From positions 5,952,001-6,016,000 of the forward strand of contig NZ_CP048405.1 of NCBI RefSeq assembly GCF_014084125.1: a stretch of DNA of 64,000 nucleotides, given 5' to 3'. Under the pieces are notes generated by a model. The model was not told the DNA's origin. It ran no database searches and saw only the letters and a list, made by a program, of their open reading frames with translations. The stretch comes from Streptacidiphilus sp. PB12-B1b. Its GTDB lineage: Bacteria > Actinomycetota > Actinomycetes > Streptomycetales > Streptomycetaceae. The translations under genes and the position numbers were made by a program. Positions 33,830-45,334 of this stretch are shown here, one piece after another (positions within the stretch are counted from its first letter, which is position 1; every line of letters begins with the position of its first letter).

Positions 33830-34912
33830 TCAGCGGCGCGCGGCCCCGGCGTCGCCCCCGAGCCGCCCGCCCGCGGCGTCCAGCTCCGCCGCCAGCAGCC
33901 GGACCAGCTCGGCGGCGGGCAGCGGCCGGGCCAGCCGGTGGCCCTGGCCCGCCCACAGCGCCATGCCCTGCGGATCCCCGGCCCGGGCGGCGGCCCGGCG
34001 CAGGCCTGAGGTGAGGTGGTGCACCTGCGGGTAGGCCGCCGGGGCGTGCGCGCCGTGCTCGGCGATGAAGCGGTTGGCCAGGCCGCGCGCCGGGCGGCCG
34101 GAGAAGGCCCGGGTGAGCACCGTCCCGGGGAAGCCCGGGTCGGTCAGGGCCTGCTTGTGCAGCGGGTGGGCCCCGGACTCCGGGCACGCCAGGAACGCCG
34201 TGCCCAGCTGCGCGGCGCAGGCCCCGGCCGCCAGCACGGCGGCGATCTGCGCGCCGCGCATCAGCCCGCCGGCCGCGACCACGGGCAGCGGGACGGCCTC
34301 GCCGACCGCGGCCAGCAGGGACAGCAGCCCCAGGCCGGAGCCGTCGCGGAGCGGGTCGTCGCGGTGGGTGCCCTGGTGGCCGCCCGCCTCGATGCCCTGG
34401 ACGCACAGGGCGTCCGCCCCGGCCCGGTGCGCCGCCCGGGCCTCCTCGGCCCCGGTCACGGTGACCACGGTGGTGCTGCCCGCGCCCGCCAGGGCCGCCA
34501 GCACCTCGGGCTCGGGGCAGCCGAAGGTGAACGAGACGACCGGCACCGGATCGGCGGTCAGCAGCGCCACCTTGGCCCGGTAGTCGTCGTCCGCGCCGTG
34601 CTCCGGATCGCCCAGCGGGGTCGCGTAGGCGGCGGACTCCCCGGCCAGTTCACGGGCGTAGCGGTGGACCGCCGCCGGGTCGGCGGGGGCGGGCTGGGGC
34701 AGGAACAGGTTGACGCCGAAGCTCCGGCCGGTGAGCCCGCGCAGCGCCTCGATCTCCAGCCGCACGGCCTCGGCCGTCTTGTACCCGGCGGCCAGGAAGC
34801 CGAGGCCGCCGGCCTCGGACACGGCCGCGGCCAGCGCGGGGCAGGAGCCGCCCCCGGCCATGGGGGCCTGCCAGACCGGGTAGCGACTGAGTGAGGCCAC
34901 GGCGGAGTCCAT
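33830..34912 (-). CDS. Nitronate monooxygenase family flavoprotein
   Basis: 360 aa, FMN-dependent TIM barrel. N-terminal QAPMAGGGSCPALAAAVSEAGGLGFLA, the FGVNLFLPQP segment, and VQGIEAGGHQGTHRDD, which carries the conserved GGHxG with the catalytic His. It oxidises alkyl nitronates; relatives include 2-nitropropane dioxygenases. Transcribed alone between uvrC and the Rieske gene. Confidence 0.88.
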   Translation of the reverse strand: MDSAVASLSRYPVWQAPMAGGGSCPALAAAVSEAGGLGFLAAGYKTAEAVRLEIEALRGLTGRSFGVNLFLPQPAPADPAAVHRYARELAGESAAYATPLGDPEHGADDDYRAKVALLTADPVPVVSFTFGCPEPEVLAALAGAGSTTVVTVTGAEEARAAHRAGADALCVQGIEAGGHQGTHRDDPLRDGSGLGLLSLLAAVGEAVPLPVVAAGGLMRGAQIAAVLAAGACAAQLGTAFLACPESGAHPLHKQALTDPGFPGTVLTRAFSGRPARGLANRFIAEHGAHAPAAYPQVHHLTSGLRRAAARAGDPQGMALWAGQGHRLARPLPAAELVRLLAAELDAAGGRLGGDAGAARR

Positions 34913-34955
34913 GACGGCATCGTGCCACAGCGCCCACCCGCCCGGGCTGGGTGCT

Positions 34956-35465
34956 TCAGAGCGTGACGACGATCTTTCCGCCGGTGACGGCCAGGGTCCT
35001 GCCGGGCAGCGGGGCGGTGGCCGGGCCGGTCACCACGTCGCCGGTGCTGATGTCGAACTGGCTGCCGTGGCACGGGCACTGGATGACGCCGTGGGTCACC
35101 CCGTCCACCGTGCAGCCGGCATGGGTGCAGATGGCGCTGAACGCCTTGAACACCCCGGCGGTGGGCTGGGTCACCACGACCTTGTCGGAGCGGTACAGCT
35201 TGCCGCCGCCCACCGGGACGTCCGTGCTCGGACCGAGGGTGGTCGGGCCGCTCGCGGTGGAGCCGGAGGAGCCGCTGGAGCAGGCGGCCAGGGCCAGACC
35301 GGCCGCCCCGGCCACGCCGACCGCCGCCGCGCCGCGCAGCAGGCCGCGGCGGGTGGCGCCGGAGCAGCAGGCGCCGCAGTCGGCCGGGGCGGCGGCCTGG
35401 CCGTCGGGGGCGGCGGGGTCGGTCACGGGGGCGGGGTCGGTCAGGGGCGTGCTGGGCTGCGCCAT
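34956..35465 (-). CDS. Exported Rieske (2Fe-2S) lipoprotein
   Basis: 169 aa. A twin-arginine motif (TRRGLLRG) precedes a hydrophobic stretch and a lipobox LAAC, so it should be exported by Tat and lipid-anchored. The Rieske domain has CTHAGC and CPCHGSQFD ligands. A Cys-rich DCGACCSG segment precedes the signal. I use ATG 35465; the frame upstream looks unconserved. Electron partner unknown. Confidence 0.88.
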   Translation of the reverse strand: MAQPSTPLTDPAPVTDPAAPDGQAAAPADCGACCSGATRRGLLRGAAAVGVAGAAGLALAACSSGSSGSTASGPTTLGPSTDVPVGGGKLYRSDKVVVTQPTAGVFKAFSAICTHAGCTVDGVTHGVIQCPCHGSQFDISTGDVVTGPATAPLPGRTLAVTGGKIVVTL

Positions 35466-35550
35466 GGCTCTGTCTGCTCCGTGCGGTCGGCTGGGGTGCA
35501 CCCGGCACAACGCCCGGCACCCGGAGCCGGTTGCGGCCCCGGGTGCACCT

Positions 35551-35602
35551 TATGCGCCCGATATATGCGTCCGGTATGAGCGCCCGGTAGGGGCGCCCGG
35601 TC
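35551..35602. repeat. 13-bp imperfect tandem repeat, four copies
   Basis: Units TATGCGCCCGATA, TATGCGTCCGGTA, TGAGCGCCCGGTA and GGGGCGCCCGGTC lie head to tail between the Rieske gene and the uvrA 3' end. Conservation of GCGCCCGGTA falls across the array. Confidence 0.85.
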
Positions 35603-35612
35603 CGGGGCCGCC

Positions 35613-38681
<3,069 letters not shown>

Positions 38682-39060
38682 GCTTCTGGACCTTCCGGAG
38701 CGGGTGTCGGGCGGTCCTGGATGGGGCGATCCGGGGCCGCCCGACGTACATGGGGATGATGCGGGGGCGGCGCAGGCGCGCGCAGGACCGGGTGATGCCC
38801 ACCATGGTAGGCATCCGGCCGCCGCGGGTGCTGCGGTACTGAGACTATGGGAGCACGTGTTCGATTTTCAGGGCAATCGAGAAGCCTCACCCGAACGAGT
38901 GACGCGGGCGAGCGTTCACCGCGACGGTAGCGTGATCCCTGCCGCACCCGGTGAACGATCGGGACAGCCCGGGGGACACGTGCCCCCGGAACCCGTCCCC
39001 ATGCAGACGCCCCCGTGCAGCCAGCTTCATGCAGACGCCCCAGCCGACGGGAGACCGCTG
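38682..39060. other. Divergent intergenic region upstream of uvrA
   Basis: About 380 bases between uvrA (leftward) and the mycothiol-type enzyme (rightward). It holds a LexA-like half box at 38849-38864 and otherwise no gene that I can support. Confidence 0.5.
38849..38864 (-). promoter_or_regulatory. Possible LexA (SOS) box upstream of uvrA
   Basis: On the minus strand TCGAACACGTGCTCCC matches the left half of the actinobacterial SOS box TCGAAC-N4-GTTCGA perfectly but only three of six bases in the right half. It lies about 170 bases before uvrA. Confidence 0.4.
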
Positions 39061-39720
39061 ATGACCGACCCCGTACCGCCCGCCACCGTCGCCGCCGCCG
39101 AGGAACGGCTGCTGCGCACCGTCGGGCGGATGCGACCCGAGCAGGTCTTCGAGCCGTCCGCGCTGCCCGGCTGGACCAGGGGCCATGTGCTGACCCACCT
39201 GGCCCGCAACGCGGACGCCCTGGTCAATCTGCTCACCGGGGCCCGGACCGGCACGCCCGTCCCGATGTACCCCTCCGCCGAGGCCCGGGACCGCGACATC
39301 GAGGCCGGGGCCGGGCGCCCGCTGGACGAGCAGCTGGCCGACCTGCGCGCGGCCGGGCAGCGGTTCGCCGCCGCGGCGGCGGCGATGCCGGAGGCGGCCT
39401 GGGCCGTCGAGGTCCCGCACCGCCTGGGCGCCTTCCCCGCCTCGGGGGTGCCGCGCAAGCGCTACAACGAGGTCGAGTACCACCACGTCGACCTGGGCCT
39501 GGACTACACCCCGGGGCAGTGGCCGGCCGACTTCGTCGACCACGAGCTGGAGCCGCTCACCGACCGCCACCTGCGCGCCGGCGCGCTCACCGGGGCGCTG
39601 CGGGACGCGATCGCCGCCGCCCCCGGCCACGCCCGGCTGGCCTGGCTGTCCGGCCGCTCGGACGGTGCGGGCCTGGGCGTCCCGGTGTCCGCCCTGCCGA
39701 CGCTCCCCCCGCTAAGCTGA
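39061..39720 (+). CDS. Maleylpyruvate-isomerase family mycothiol-dependent enzyme
   Basis: 219 aa, DinB-like fold. [21 protein letters not shown] and, later, [15 protein letters not shown] contain the His/Glu/His set that binds the catalytic metal. Relatives use mycothiol as cofactor for isomerisation or conjugation. It is followed by an MBL-fold enzyme only five bases later, so the two form an operon. Confidence 0.85.
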   Translation: MTDPVPPATVAAAEERLLRTVGRMRPEQVFEPSALPGWTRGHVLTHLARNADALVNLLTGARTGTPVPMYPSAEARDRDIEAGAGRPLDEQLADLRAAGQRFAAAAAAMPEAAWAVEVPHRLGAFPASGVPRKRYNEVEYHHVDLGLDYTPGQWPADFVDHELEPLTDRHLRAGALTGALRDAIAAAPGHARLAWLSGRSDGAGLGVPVSALPTLPPLS

Positions 39721-39725
39721 GCGGC

Positions 39726-40379
39726 ATGTCGTACCACGGAGCGGTGAAGGTCGGCGGGACTCCCGACGTGCGCGAGCTGGCGCACCTGGTGATCACCAAG
39801 GTCGCCGTAGGGCCCATGGACAACAACGCCTACCTGCTGCGCTGCCGCGCCACCGACGAGCAGCTACTCATCGACGCCGCGGCCGACGCGCCGGTGCTGC
39901 TGGAGACCGTCGGCCACAGCCTGGCCACGGTCGTCACCACGCACCGGCACCAGGACCACTGGGGGGCGCTGGCCGAGGTGGTGGCCGCCACCGGCGCGCG
40001 CACCGCGGCCGGCCGGATCGACGCCGAGGGCATCGAGGTCGGCACCGACCTGCTGCTGGACGACGGTGACACGCTGCGCGTGGGCGAGTGCGCGCTGACC
40101 GTCCGGCACATCGTCGGGCACACGCCGGGCGCGATCGTGCTGGTCTACGACGACCCGCAGGGCCACGCGCACGTCTTCGCCGGGGACTGCCTGTTCCCCG
40201 GCGGCGTGGGCAACACCTGGGGCGACCCGGCCGCCTTCGCCAGTCTGCTGGGCGACATCGAGGCCAAGGTCTTCGAGCCGCTGGCGGACGAGACCTGGGT
40301 GTACCCGGGCCACGGCGCCGACACCACCCTGGGCGCGGAGCGCCCGCACCTCGGCGAGTGGCGCGCCCGGGGCTGGTAG
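39726..40379 (+). CDS. MBL-fold metallo-hydrolase, glyoxalase II-like
   Basis: 217 aa. Motif THRHQDHWGAL (a HxHxDH variant with RHQDH), HIVGHTPGAIVL with a further metal-binding His, AGDCLFPGGVGNT and the C-terminal VYPGHG. This is the glyoxalase II/hydroxyacylglutathione-hydrolase-like subgroup; with the mycothiol-type partner upstream it may process mycothiol thioesters. The pairing is the main functional clue. Confidence 0.88.
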   Translation: MSYHGAVKVGGTPDVRELAHLVITKVAVGPMDNNAYLLRCRATDEQLLIDAAADAPVLLETVGHSLATVVTTHRHQDHWGALAEVVAATGARTAAGRIDAEGIEVGTDLLLDDGDTLRVGECALTVRHIVGHTPGAIVLVYDDPQGHAHVFAGDCLFPGGVGNTWGDPAAFASLLGDIEAKVFEPLADETWVYPGHGADTTLGAERPHLGEWRARGW

Positions 40380-40424
40380 CCCCGCGGCCGCGACCCCGCC
40401 AGACGGCCCGGCCAGACGGCCCGG

Positions 40425-40748
40425 CTAGGCGGCCACCTCCGGCTCGACGGTGCCCAGCGGTGAGCCGTCGAGGCCGTAGAGGGCGATCCGGTCCGGCGGC
40501 ACCTTCCCGGTGTCGGCGAAGTGCCGCCTGACCTCCACCAGCACCCCGGGCAGCACCGCGGCGACCCGGTCCGGGAGCTGGCCCTCCGTCAGCCAGTGCA
40601 GGGAGAGGCTCCAATGGCGACGCTCGCTGATGTGGCGCGGCGCGGTGGGCTCCGCCTCCAGGCCCAGCCGGTCGAGGAGGTCGAGGATCACATTCATGTC
40701 GGTGCCGTCGATGTGCACGAAGTTCTCTTCGATCAGTACCTCAGTCAT
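40425..40748 (-). CDS. Conserved hypothetical protein, 107 aa
   Basis: Begins MTEVLIEENFVHIDGTDMNVIL and ends LYGLDGSPLGTVEPEVAA; no membrane segment, no known motif. It has a coherent amino-acid composition and a proper start, so it is likely expressed. Convergent with the MBL gene; no function evident. Confidence 0.65.
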   Translation of the reverse strand: MTEVLIEENFVHIDGTDMNVILDLLDRLGLEAEPTAPRHISERRHWSLSLHWLTEGQLPDRVAAVLPGVLVEVRRHFADTGKVPPDRIALYGLDGSPLGTVEPEVAA

Positions 40749-40870
40749 GCAGCCGCACTACCCATGGTTCGCACCCGGCATCCGGTTTGCGGAGCGGCAG
40801 TTTCACTTCTGTCGTACACCTGACGACTTGTGACCGGTATTTTGCTGGAATCCACGGCGGACCGGGAGTG

Positions 40871-42325
40871 ATGACTGGCATGGGCACCACCGTGAACATA
40901 CCCGGGGCGGACACGGCTCCGCCCATCGACACCTCACCGCCCGGGCGCCTGCGGGAGCGCGCCGTCGGCCGGTGGCCGCACCTGGCGCTCGGCGCGGCGT
41001 TCTGCGCGGCCTGGACCGTGCTCTCGGTCGCCCGCTACCTGCGCTTCGGGGCCCAGGAGTGGGATCTGGCGATCTTCACCCAGGGCGTGCGCGGCTACGC
41101 CCACCTGGGAGCGCCGGTCTCCGACATCAAGGGCCCCGGCTTCAGCCTGCTGGGCGACCACTTCTCGCCCATCATCGCGGTACTGGCCCCGTTCTACCGG
41201 GTGTTCCCGTCCGCGGTCACCCTGCTGGTCGCCCAGGCCGTGCTGTTCGCCGTCTCCGTGGTGGTGGTCTCCGTCACCGCCGAGCAGCTGACCACCCGCG
41301 CCAAGGGGCTGGCGGTCGGTGCCGCGTACGGGCTCTCCTGGGGGCTGCAGCGCGCGGTGGACGCGGACTTCCACGAGATCGCCTTCGCCGTCCCGATCAT
41401 CGCCGTGGTGGCGCGGCAGCTGCTGCTGAAGCGCTGGGACCGGGCCGCCTGGTGGTCGCTGCCGCTGCTGCTGGTCAAGGAGGACATGGGGCTGACCGTC
41501 GCCGCCGTGGGCGTGCTGCTGCTGCTCAACCGGCGCTGGCAGAGCGGCGCGCTGCTGGTCTCCGGCGGGGTCGCGGCGGTGTCGGTGATCGTCTACCGGG
41601 TGATCCCCTGGTTCGCCCCCGACCACCACTACGCCTACTTCACCGCCCTGCCCGGCGGCAGCGCCGCCCATGCCCACCTCGGCTCGATGCTGCTGGGCCT
41701 GGTGTGGCCGGTGGTCAAGTGGCGCACGGTGGCCTGGGTGGTCGGCATCACCGGGCTGCTCTGCCTGCGCTCCCCGCTGATGGTGCTGGCCCTGCCGACG
41801 CTCGGCTGGCGCTTCGCCTCCTCCGACCAGTCGTACTGGGGCACCGCCTGGCACTACAGCGCGGTGCTCATGCCGGTGGTGTTCCTGGCGGCGGTGGACG
41901 GCATGGTCCGGCTGGAGCGGTCCGGCCCGCCCTGGGCGCGCGCCTACGCGCGGCAGGGGGTGCCGCTGATGGTCGGCGCGGCGGTGGCGGTCAGCGCCGC
42001 CATGTCGCTGACGCTGTCGGAGCTGGCCGACCCGGCGACGTACCAGGGCGGCGCGCACGCGGCGGCACTGCGCGCGGCCGACCGGCTGATCCCGGACGGC
42101 GCCACGGTGGAGACCGGCAATCCGCAGCTGGCCGCGCTGGCCTCGCGCTGCACCGTGTTCTGGCCCGGCGGCGATCCGGTGGCCCCGCAGTACATCACCC
42201 TGGACCTGGCCTGGTGGTCGCCGGGGATGACCCCGGTGGCCTACGCGGAGATGGCCCACCGCGGCTCGGTCTACGTCCAGACCTTCGACCAGCAGCAGGT
42301 GGTGGTGCTGCGCCGGGTCGGCTGA
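40871..42325 (+). CDS. DUF2079 polytopic membrane protein
   Basis: 484 aa with about ten membrane helices. Family motifs: FGAQEWDLAIFTQGVRGYAH near residue 50 and LLGDHFSPIIAVLAPFYRVFPS, and DFHEIAFAVP. DUF2079 proteins are glycosyltransferase-like (GT-C fold) membrane enzymes of uncertain substrate. Start is uncertain: GTG 40868, ATG 40871 or ATG 40880 share one GGGAG site, and the last has the best spacing. Confidence 0.85.
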   Translation: MTGMGTTVNIPGADTAPPIDTSPPGRLRERAVGRWPHLALGAAFCAAWTVLSVARYLRFGAQEWDLAIFTQGVRGYAHLGAPVSDIKGPGFSLLGDHFSPIIAVLAPFYRVFPSAVTLLVAQAVLFAVSVVVVSVTAEQLTTRAKGLAVGAAYGLSWGLQRAVDADFHEIAFAVPIIAVVARQLLLKRWDRAAWWSLPLLLVKEDMGLTVAAVGVLLLLNRRWQSGALLVSGGVAAVSVIVYRVIPWFAPDHHYAYFTALPGGSAAHAHLGSMLLGLVWPVVKWRTVAWVVGITGLLCLRSPLMVLALPTLGWRFASSDQSYWGTAWHYSAVLMPVVFLAAVDGMVRLERSGPPWARAYARQGVPLMVGAAVAVSAAMSLTLSELADPATYQGGAHAAALRAADRLIPDGATVETGNPQLAALASRCTVFWPGGDPVAPQYITLDLAWWSPGMTPVAYAEMAHRGSVYVQTFDQQQVVVLRRVG

Positions 42326-42346
42326 GAGCGCCCCGGAAGCACCGGG

Positions 42347-42394
42347 CGGCGGCAACACACGACGGCGGCAGCACACGACCGTGGCAGCACACGG
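42347..42394. repeat. 16-bp tandem repeat, three copies
   Basis: CGGCGGCAACACACGA, CGGCGGCAGCACACGA and CCGTGGCAGCACACGG lie 22 bases past the DUF2079 stop, just before a strong hairpin. Confidence 0.8.
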
Positions 42395-42437
42395 CTGTGC
42401 GGCCCGTGCCGGTCGGTCGGGCACGGGCCGCACAGCC
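42393..42437. terminator. Bidirectional terminator, 18-bp perfect stem
   Basis: GGCTGTGCGGCCCGTGCC pairs perfectly with 42420-42437 across a 9-base loop, between convergent genes. It is the longest uninterrupted stem in the window. Confidence 0.88.
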
Positions 42438-42456
42438 GGATGGGGCGCGGCAGGGA

Positions 42457-42690
42457 TCAGCCGCGGGCGGCGAACACCCCGGCCACGCTGTGGTGGACGA
42501 GCACCGCGTGACCCGACGGGCCGTCGTAGGCCACCCCGTCGCCGTTGGCGGCCGCCGCACCGAAGACGGCGCCACCGCTGGTGACGGTCGGCAGCGAGGG
42601 CACGCAGTCGGCAAGGGCAGTGCCCGCGCCCATCGCAACACAGAGCGTCGCCATCACTGCCACGACGGACGTACGGAGGTTGGTGCGCAC
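42457..42690 (-). CDS. Small secreted protein of unknown function
   Basis: 77 aa. MRTNLRTSVVAVMATLCVAMGAGTALA is a classical Sec signal peptide with AxA-type cleavage near residue 27. The mature part, DCVPSLPTVTSGGAVFGAAAANGDGVAYDGPSGHAVLVHHSVAGVF in outline, is short and Gly/Ala/Val-rich with one Cys. No family recognised. Confidence 0.7.
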   Translation of the reverse strand: MRTNLRTSVVAVMATLCVAMGAGTALADCVPSLPTVTSGGAVFGAAAANGDGVAYDGPSGHAVLVHHSVAGVFAARG

Positions 42691-42800
42691 GATTCGATCT
42701 CCTTGGTTGAAGCAGGTCGGTCCTGGAGATCAAATCCGGCGCTTCCGGCGAAGCCCGGCAACTCACTCGAAGGTGGGCAAGCCGCTCGCCCGGACAGCGG

Positions 42801-43034
42801 CTAGGGCTGCGGGTCGGTCGGCGGCTGGGCCGCCGGAGGCTGGCCGGTCGGGGGCTGGGCCGCCGGGGGCTGGCCGCCGATCTGCTGGTCGAGCCTGCCC
42901 TGGACCATGTCGACCTGGCTCTTGTACTTGTCGCCGGTCTTCTTGTCGACCATGTCCCCGGCCTTCTCGACTCCCTGGTGGGCCTGGCTCTCGTGGCCCT
43001 TGAGCATGTCTTTCAGCTTGTCCATCACCGACAT
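42801..43034 (-). CDS. Rv0909-like small antitoxin-family protein
   Basis: 77 aa. MSVMDKLKDMLKGHESQAHQG and the following KAGDMVDKKTGDKYKSQVDMVQ are typical of the small helical Rv0909/antitoxin family common in actinobacteria. The last 25 residues are Pro/Gln repeats (QPPAAQPPTG). No adjacent toxin is seen, so an antitoxin role is doubtful here. Confidence 0.75.
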   Translation of the reverse strand: MSVMDKLKDMLKGHESQAHQGVEKAGDMVDKKTGDKYKSQVDMVQGRLDQQIGGQPPAAQPPTGQPPAAQPPTDPQP

Positions 43035-43159
43035 GACGACCTCCTCGCGGAATGCTGACCCCTCCAGCATCCGTGCACCTTCCCCGCGCCGCATCTCCAG
43101 GCAGCGCCCGTCAATGGCGAAGCCCCGCACCTCGGCGGTGCGGGGCCTGCTGCCACGCG

Positions 43160-43363
43160 TCAGATGACGGTGATGTTCTCGGCCTGCGGGCCCTTCTGGC
43201 CCTGCGCGACGTCGAACTCGACCTTCTGGCCCTCCTGCAGCTCGCGGAAGCCCTGCGCGTTGATGTTCGAGTAGTGCGCGAAGACGTCGGCGCCGCCGCC
43301 GTCCTGGGCGATGAAGCCGAAGCCCTTTTCGGCGTTGAACCACTTCACGGTGCCACTGGCCAT
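43160..43363 (-). CDS. Cold-shock protein, CspA family (copy 1)
   Basis: 67 aa, a single OB-fold cold-shock domain. RNA-binding motifs [12 protein letters not shown] and [10 protein letters not shown] are intact (RNP1 and RNP2). It binds single-stranded RNA/DNA. It differs from copies 2 and 3 at the start (MASGTV) and by IAQ for IEQ, RELQ for RELL, and DVAQ. Its leader shares a GTGGTTC element with the other two. Confidence 0.96.
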   Translation of the reverse strand: MASGTVKWFNAEKGFGFIAQDGGGADVFAHYSNINAQGFRELQEGQKVEFDVAQGQKGPQAENITVI

Positions 43364-43515
43364 GTGCTGCTCCCTGTCGGGGAATGGGGAACTGACGGTT
43401 CAGCTCCCCCGGGTGATGAGGTGATCGCCCTGGTCCTCCGACAACTGCCAGACAGCACAACGCCCTTGGCGCGAGCGCCGGCGTCGACCTGCGAACCACG
43501 ACTGCTAGCAGGAAA
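43364..43515 (-). promoter_or_regulatory. Leader of cold-shock gene copy 1
   Basis: A GATAAC -10 candidate at 43521-43516 is followed after 16 bases by GTGGTTC (43499-43493), the element shared by all three cold-shock leaders. A short GGCG/CGCC hairpin and GGGCGTTGTGCTG follow, the latter resembling copy 3's GGGCGTTCGTGC. The ribosome site is AGGGAG before the ATG. Confidence 0.5.
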
Positions 43516-43584
43516 GTTATCGGATCTGCGTTCGTACGGCTACTAGGTGTTGGGGCCGGCATCGGCGGGCCGGGCGCCGGAGGC

Positions 43585-43830
43585 TCAGCCGAGCCAGCCG
43601 ATCTCCAGGATCTCCACCTGCTCGGACCGGAGCGCGTACTGCATCCAGCAACAGCCGAAATGCGCCTCGCGGACGTCCTCGGAGCAGGCCGCGTCGGCCG
43701 CGTGGGGCCAGGCGTAGGGGGCGTCACGAATCGTGCGCAGCAGGGTGAGCGCGGCCTCCCTGCCCTCCTCCGGGAACTCGCGGAGAAGCTCGCCGGCCAG
43801 GTCTTCGAGCAGGGCACCGTGCTGGTTCAT
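43585..43830 (-). CDS. Conserved small protein, 81 aa
   Basis: MNQHGALLEDLAGELLREFP then EEGREAALTLLRTIRDAPYAW; the C-terminal half has HFGCCWMQYALRSEQVEIL with two adjacent Cys. No membrane segment. Lies between cold-shock copies 1 and 2 on the same strand. Function unknown. Confidence 0.65.
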   Translation of the reverse strand: MNQHGALLEDLAGELLREFPEEGREAALTLLRTIRDAPYAWPHAADAACSEDVREAHFGCCWMQYALRSEQVEILEIGWLG

Positions 43831-43861
43831 GCCCGGTTCAACGCGGGCCGGGCCCCGCAGG

Positions 43862-44068
43862 TCACGTTCGGCGGGCGGGGGGCGGCCCGGCGTCCACGAA
43901 GTCCAGGCAGCGGGGGCAGGTCACCGGGGCGGCGGAGAGCACCGTGTAGTAGCCGGCGGCCGGTGTGAAGCCGCACGGCGTCCGGGCGCTGGTGCCGCTG
44001 CGGGCGGCGACGTGCACCAGCGAGCTGCCGGAGGGGCTGATCCTCAGGGGGTACGGGCTGCCGTCCAC
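43862..44068 (-). CDS. Small protein with CPRC motif next to cold-shock genes
   Basis: 68 aa: MDGSPYPLRISPSGSSLVHV in the first part and VTCPRCLDFVDAGPP in the last; a lone Cys at about residue 32 could add a third metal ligand. Upstream GGAGACC lies close to the ATG. Small CPRC-bearing proteins are seen beside csp genes in other streptomycetes, to my memory. Function unknown. Confidence 0.6.
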   Translation of the reverse strand: MDGSPYPLRISPSGSSLVHVAARSGTSARTPCGFTPAAGYYTVLSAAPVTCPRCLDFVDAGPPPARRT

Positions 44069-44213
44069 GCGGTCTCCTCACACGACCCCCCGCTCCCGGC
44101 CCCCGGGCTCCACAGAAGCACGCGCCGGTGCGCCGCGCACCCCCGGACGCGCGGCGCCCCCGCCCGGAGAACCGGACGGGGGCGCTGTGGTGCGCACGCG
44201 AGGCCGAGCGGCC

Positions 44214-44587
<374 letters not shown>

Positions 44588-44673
44588 CACGATGGGCGCG
44601 ACGCCGACCACGCGGGGCAGTCCTGGCCCGGTCGGCGGGCTCCCCGAGTCGTGTGTCCGATCCTCGGGATCTG

Positions 44674-44704
44674 TTGACGCGCCCCGGGCAGGGCCCTGTA
44701 TTCT
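44674..44704 (+). promoter_or_regulatory. Promoter of cold-shock gene copy 3
   Basis: TTGACG at 44674-44679 and TATTCT at 44699-44704 (spacing 19, or 18 if GTATTC is the -10) make a good HrdB-type promoter for the rightward copy. Initiation is expected near 44711. Confidence 0.6.
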
Positions 44705-44710
44705 GGTGAT

Positions 44711-45074
<364 letters not shown>

Positions 45075-45103
45075 CGTTCTCGTCAGCTGACGTCTGCGTG
45101 TCG

Positions 45104-45142
45104 GCGGCGCCCCGCACCGGTTTCTCCGGAGCGGGGCGCCGC
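45104..45142 (+). terminator. Terminator after cold-shock copy 3
   Basis: A perfect 12-bp stem (GCGGCGCCCCGC with GCGGGGCGCCGC) with a 15-base loop, 30 bases past the stop. Confidence 0.8.
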
Positions 45143-45156
45143 TGCCGTGCGCGGGG

Positions 45157-45258
45157 CTAGCGCCTGCGGTAGTTCGGCCCGCCGATCATGCCCAGCACCA
45201 GCCCGACCACGAGGGCGATCACGATCACCGAGAACGCCAGGATCTTCAGCACCACCAT
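45157..45258 (-). CDS. 33-aa single-helix membrane peptide
   Basis: Minus-strand frame MVVLKILAFSVIVIALVVGL then VLGMIGGPNYRRR with a stop at 45157. It is one hydrophobic helix with a basic, cytoplasmic-type C-terminus. AAGGGTGAGG lies just before the ATG at 45258, a strong ribosome site, which is why I call it real despite its length. Function unknown; many such peptides tune membrane partners. Confidence 0.6.
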   Translation of the reverse strand: MVVLKILAFSVIVIALVVGLVLGMIGGPNYRRR

Positions 45259-45334
45259 GAGCCTCACCCTTCCTCGGCCCCCGCTCGCGTCCCCCTTCCG
45301 ACGCTAGGCGAGATCCGGGCGGCCCGCAGCGCGG

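Noticed and set aside
31599-34034. An 811-codon + strand frame
   Set aside because: Antisense to uvrC and neighbours, compositionally biased, no motifs.
40425-40748. A toxin-antitoxin partner for the Rv0909-like protein
   Set aside because: It is 2 kb away, on its own, and has no toxin motif.
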